Positions 6,743 to 8,644 of a stretch of DNA of 8,644 nucleotides are shown here, one piece after another. Below the pieces are notes generated by a model. The model saw only the letters and a program-made list of their open reading frames with translations, searched no databases and was not told the origin of the DNA. The DNA is from Brachyspira catarrhinii. Its GTDB lineage: Bacteria > Spirochaetota > Brachyspiria > Brachyspirales > Brachyspiraceae. The stretch is from assembly GCF_005518285.1 (NCBI RefSeq), contig NZ_SJDU01000066.1, positions 1-8,644 on the forward strand. Direction: 5' to 3'. The position numbers and the translations under genes are program-made. Each line of letters starts with the position of its first letter. The first letter of the stretch is position 1.

Positions 6743-7684
6743 ATGACTTTTTTAGAATTAGCGGAAGAGGTTTTAAAAACTGCTAAAGAACCTCTTACTT
6801 ATAGAGAAATTTGGGAAATTGCCATATCTCAAGGATTAGATAAAAAAGTTGGGAGTAAAGGCAAAACACCTACGGATACTTTGTCATCAAGAATATATAC
6901 AGACTTGAAAGAAAAAAGCGATTCAAAATTTTGCATTACAAGTAAACGCCCCACTACTTTTTGGCTTAAATCCAGAGAAGATGAAGTTAAAAATATAATT
7001 ATTCAAGCTTCAACTATTCCAAAAGTTCCAACTAAAATAGTATCATTTCATGAAAGAGATTTGCATCCTTTATTAGTTAAATTTTTGTTTGAAAGCGAAG
7101 AATTTGATTTATACTGTAAGACGATTTATCATGAAAATAGTAAAAAAGGAGAAAAAGGTAAGGATAAATGGAATTATCCCGATATTGTCGGAATTCATTT
7201 TCCTTTTGACGATTATAAAAAAGAAACTCTTGGTTTGCTTAAAAATTTAAATAAACAAAGTTGCAAAATTTATTCGTTTGAAATAAAAAAAAGTATCACT
7301 TGGTCGGATATAAAAGAATATTATTTTCAGGCAGTTTCAAATTCAAGTTGGGCTAACGAGGGCTATCTTGTAGTATTTGAAAATATTGAAGCCGATATTT
7401 TTAGCGAACTTATTAGATTAAACGCCAGCTTTGGAATAGGAATAATTCAGCTTGAAATAGATTCAAGTTCAAAGGTAATTTTACCAGCAAGGCAAAGAAA
7501 TTTAGATATGCAAACACTCGATATGCTTGTAGAAAAGAATAAAAATTTCAAAGATTTTATAGACGATGTTAATAAAGACATAAACGCTAACGATAAATTT
7601 CGTATAGCCAAAGATAGATACGATAAAATTTTAAATGACGATGAACTTGAAAAATATATTGAAGATAAAAAGATAAGTAAGTAA
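6743..7684 (+). CDS. HARE-HTH domain protein with PD-(D/E)XK restriction-endonuclease-like domain
   Basis: This 313-residue soluble protein has no signal peptide or membrane segment. Residues 1-77 look like a HARE-HTH winged helix: 'MTFLELAEEVLK', 'PLTYREIWEIA', GKTPTDTLSSRIYTDLK (40-56) and a final 'TTFWLK'. This module occurs on restriction enzymes, HB1/ASXL proteins and RNA polymerase delta. The rest (about 100-260) resembles a PD-(D/E)XK nuclease: Pro146-Asp147 in 'YPDIVGI', then Glu180-x-Lys182 in 'SFEIKK', with Gln196 and 'WANEGYLVVF' (203-212) as likely later core elements. Glu105 may be an earlier conserved acid. It resembles the COG2958 group, which I believe includes Helicobacter HrgA; that link is from memory. 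The charged C-terminal tail (262-313) is helical-looking. Ala and Gly codon choice differs from gltB/gltD, suggesting later acquisition. No methyltransferase is nearby, so a complete restriction system is not shown. DNA cleavage is inferred only. Confidence 0.8.
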   Translation: MTFLELAEEVLKTAKEPLTYREIWEIAISQGLDKKVGSKGKTPTDTLSSRIYTDLKEKSDSKFCITSKRPTTFWLKSREDEVKNIIIQASTIPKVPTKIVSFHERDLHPLLVKFLFESEEFDLYCKTIYHENSKKGEKGKDKWNYPDIVGIHFPFDDYKKETLGLLKNLNKQSCKIYSFEIKKSITWSDIKEYYFQAVSNSSWANEGYLVVFENIEADIFSELIRLNASFGIGIIQLEIDSSSKVILPARQRNLDMQTLDMLVEKNKNFKDFIDDVNKDINANDKFRIAKDRYDKILNDDELEKYIEDKKISK

Positions 7685-7690
7685 GGAGGA
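7682..7690 (+). promoter_or_regulatory. gltD ribosome binding site overlapping the upstream stop codon
   Basis: TAAGGAGGA contains the TAA stop (7682-7684) of the preceding gene and a near-perfect Shine-Dalgarno, five bases before ATG 7696. The overlap implies that the two genes share a transcript and may be translationally coupled. It also fixes the gltD start. Confidence 0.8.
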
Positions 7691-7695
7691 TTAAA

Positions 7696-8644
7696 ATGGG
7701 TAATCCGCGAGGTTTTTTAGATTTTAAAAGAGTGGAGTTAATAAAACTCGAACCAGAAGAGAGAATAAAAAATTATAAAGAGTTTAGCGAATTGCCGAGC
7801 AAAAAACAACAGGAAGCGCAGGGAGGACGATGTATGAATTGCGGAGTGCCTTTCTGTCAAGTTGGAAAAATGGAAGAAAGAAAAGAAATCGGATGTCCGC
7901 TAAAAAATCTTATTCCCGAATGGAACGATTTGATTTATAAAGGACTTTGGAAAGAAGCTTATAATCGTCTAACTCTTACGAATCCGTTTCCAGAAATTAC
8001 TGGAAGAGTCTGCCCCGCTCCTTGCGAAGATAGTTGCGTTTGCGCCATAAACGGAGAGAGCGTGACTATAAAAAATAACGAGCTTTCGATAATAGAAAAC
8101 GCTTTCAAAGAGAATTGGGTAAATCCCATAACGATAAATAAAAAAAATAAAAAAGAAAAAAAAGTGGCGATTATAGGAAGCGGTCCTGCGGGACTTTCAT
8201 GCGCCTACAATTTGAATATTATGGGTTATGATGTCGAAGTTTTTGAAAGAAGCGACAGAGCGGGAGGACTTTTGATTTATGGAATTCCCTATATGAAACT
8301 TGATAAAAATATTTTAAAAAGAAGATTGGACTATTTGGAAAAAAGCGGAATAAAATTCAAAACGAATCAAAATATCAATACGAAAAATAAAGCTCAAAAA
8401 TTAGCCGAAGAATTTGACGCGATAGTTTTAGCCACGGGAGCGAGCGAGCCGAAAGATTTAAAAATCGAAGGAAGAGATTTAAAAGGAATAATGTTTGCGG
8501 TTGATTTTTTAACCAAAAACACAAAAAGTTTATTTGAAAAAGGGCATGGAGAAGAAATCGCAAAAGATAAAGACATTCTTATAATCGGAAGCGGAGATAC
8601 GAGCGTTGATTGCGCCGCCGTTGCCGTTCGTCATGGAGCGAAAA
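7696..8644 (+). CDS. gltD: glutamate synthase small subunit, partial (3' end beyond window)
   Basis: The beta subunit oxidises NADPH at FAD and passes electrons through iron-sulfur clusters to GltB. Only 316 codons are present; the family is usually about 460-500 residues, so roughly a third is missing by window truncation, with no stop in frame. The N-terminal iron-sulfur domain has Cys46, Cys49, Cys54 and Cys67 (C-x2-C-x4-C-x12-C) and Cys106, Cys110 and Cys114 (VCPAPCEDSC), with 'CPLKNLIPEWNDLIYKG' (67-83) typical of GltD. The FAD Rossmann motif is GSGPAG at 161-166, followed by 'ERSDRAGGLLIYGIPYMK' (184-201). The second nucleotide motif, for NADPH, begins at 298 (GSGDTSVDC); many relatives have GGGDTG, so Ser303 replaces the third Gly, probably tolerated. 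A short Lys/Asn-rich linker (148-156) precedes the FAD domain. It lies 11 bases after the HARE-HTH/nuclease-like gene and probably shares its transcript. Confidence 0.96.
   Translation, partial: MGNPRGFLDFKRVELIKLEPEERIKNYKEFSELPSKKQQEAQGGRCMNCGVPFCQVGKMEERKEIGCPLKNLIPEWNDLIYKGLWKEAYNRLTLTNPFPEITGRVCPAPCEDSCVCAINGESVTIKNNELSIIENAFKENWVNPITINKKNKKEKKVAIIGSGPAGLSCAYNLNIMGYDVEVFERSDRAGGLLIYGIPYMKLDKNILKRRLDYLEKSGIKFKTNQNINTKNKAQKLAEEFDAIVLATGASEPKDLKIEGRDLKGIMFAVDFLTKNTKSLFEKGHGEEIAKDKDILIIGSGDTSVDCAAVAVRHGAK

Noticed and set aside
8375..8576. Two overlapping short - strand frames at the right edge
   Set aside because: They lie opposite gltD, which carries the expected cysteine and nucleotide-binding motifs. 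Neither short frame resembles a protein.
6743..8644. Complete restriction-modification or defence island
   Set aside because: Only one nuclease-like gene is present. No methyltransferase, specificity subunit, helicase or toxin-antitoxin partner is visible, and the neighbours are GOGAT genes.

Overview
The window is about 8.6 kb of AT-rich bacterial DNA with AGA-dominated arginine codons, strong AAGGAG-type ribosome sites and AT-only spacers. Base composition and protein character suggest a low-GC anaerobic gut bacterium. My best guess is a spirochaete of the Brachyspira type. That is an impression from composition and protein similarity, not a proven assignment.

Layout. (1) Bases 2-55 hold the last 17 codons of a gene entering from the left, richer in G+C than its surroundings; the C-terminus resembles Rpn/PD-(D/E)XK 'putative transposase' proteins. 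(2) 190-906 (+) encodes a GntR-family, FCD-type regulator. (3) 908-1930 (-) encodes a PfkB-family sugar kinase, most likely 2-keto-3-deoxygluconate (KDG) kinase. It converges on the regulator gene with one base between the stop codons. Its promoter is a clear TTGACA-17-TAAAAT with an inverted repeat across the -10 and start region, so the neighbouring regulator is a natural candidate to control it. (4) 2162-6676 (+) is a complete gltB, the large subunit of NADPH-type glutamate synthase (GOGAT). (5) 6743-7684 (+) is an extra gene: an N-terminal HARE-HTH-like winged helix followed by a PD-(D/E)XK nuclease-like domain. (6) 7696 to the right edge (+) is gltD, the GOGAT small subunit, cut by the window end after 316 codons.

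How the genes work together. GltB and GltD form the enzyme that makes two glutamates from glutamine and 2-oxoglutarate with NADPH. Its two genes are usually adjacent. Here a DNA-modification or restriction-type protein sits between them in the same orientation, and the gltD ribosome site overlaps its stop codon. This insertion into a core nitrogen-assimilation operon is the most notable point in the window. The regulator/kinase pair is a separate carbon-catabolism unit, probably for hexuronates or related sugar acids.

No tRNA, rRNA, CRISPR array, insertion-sequence ends or long repeats were seen. No spacer exceeds 300 bases; the longest (1931-2161, 231 bases) carries the divergent kdgK and gltB promoters.
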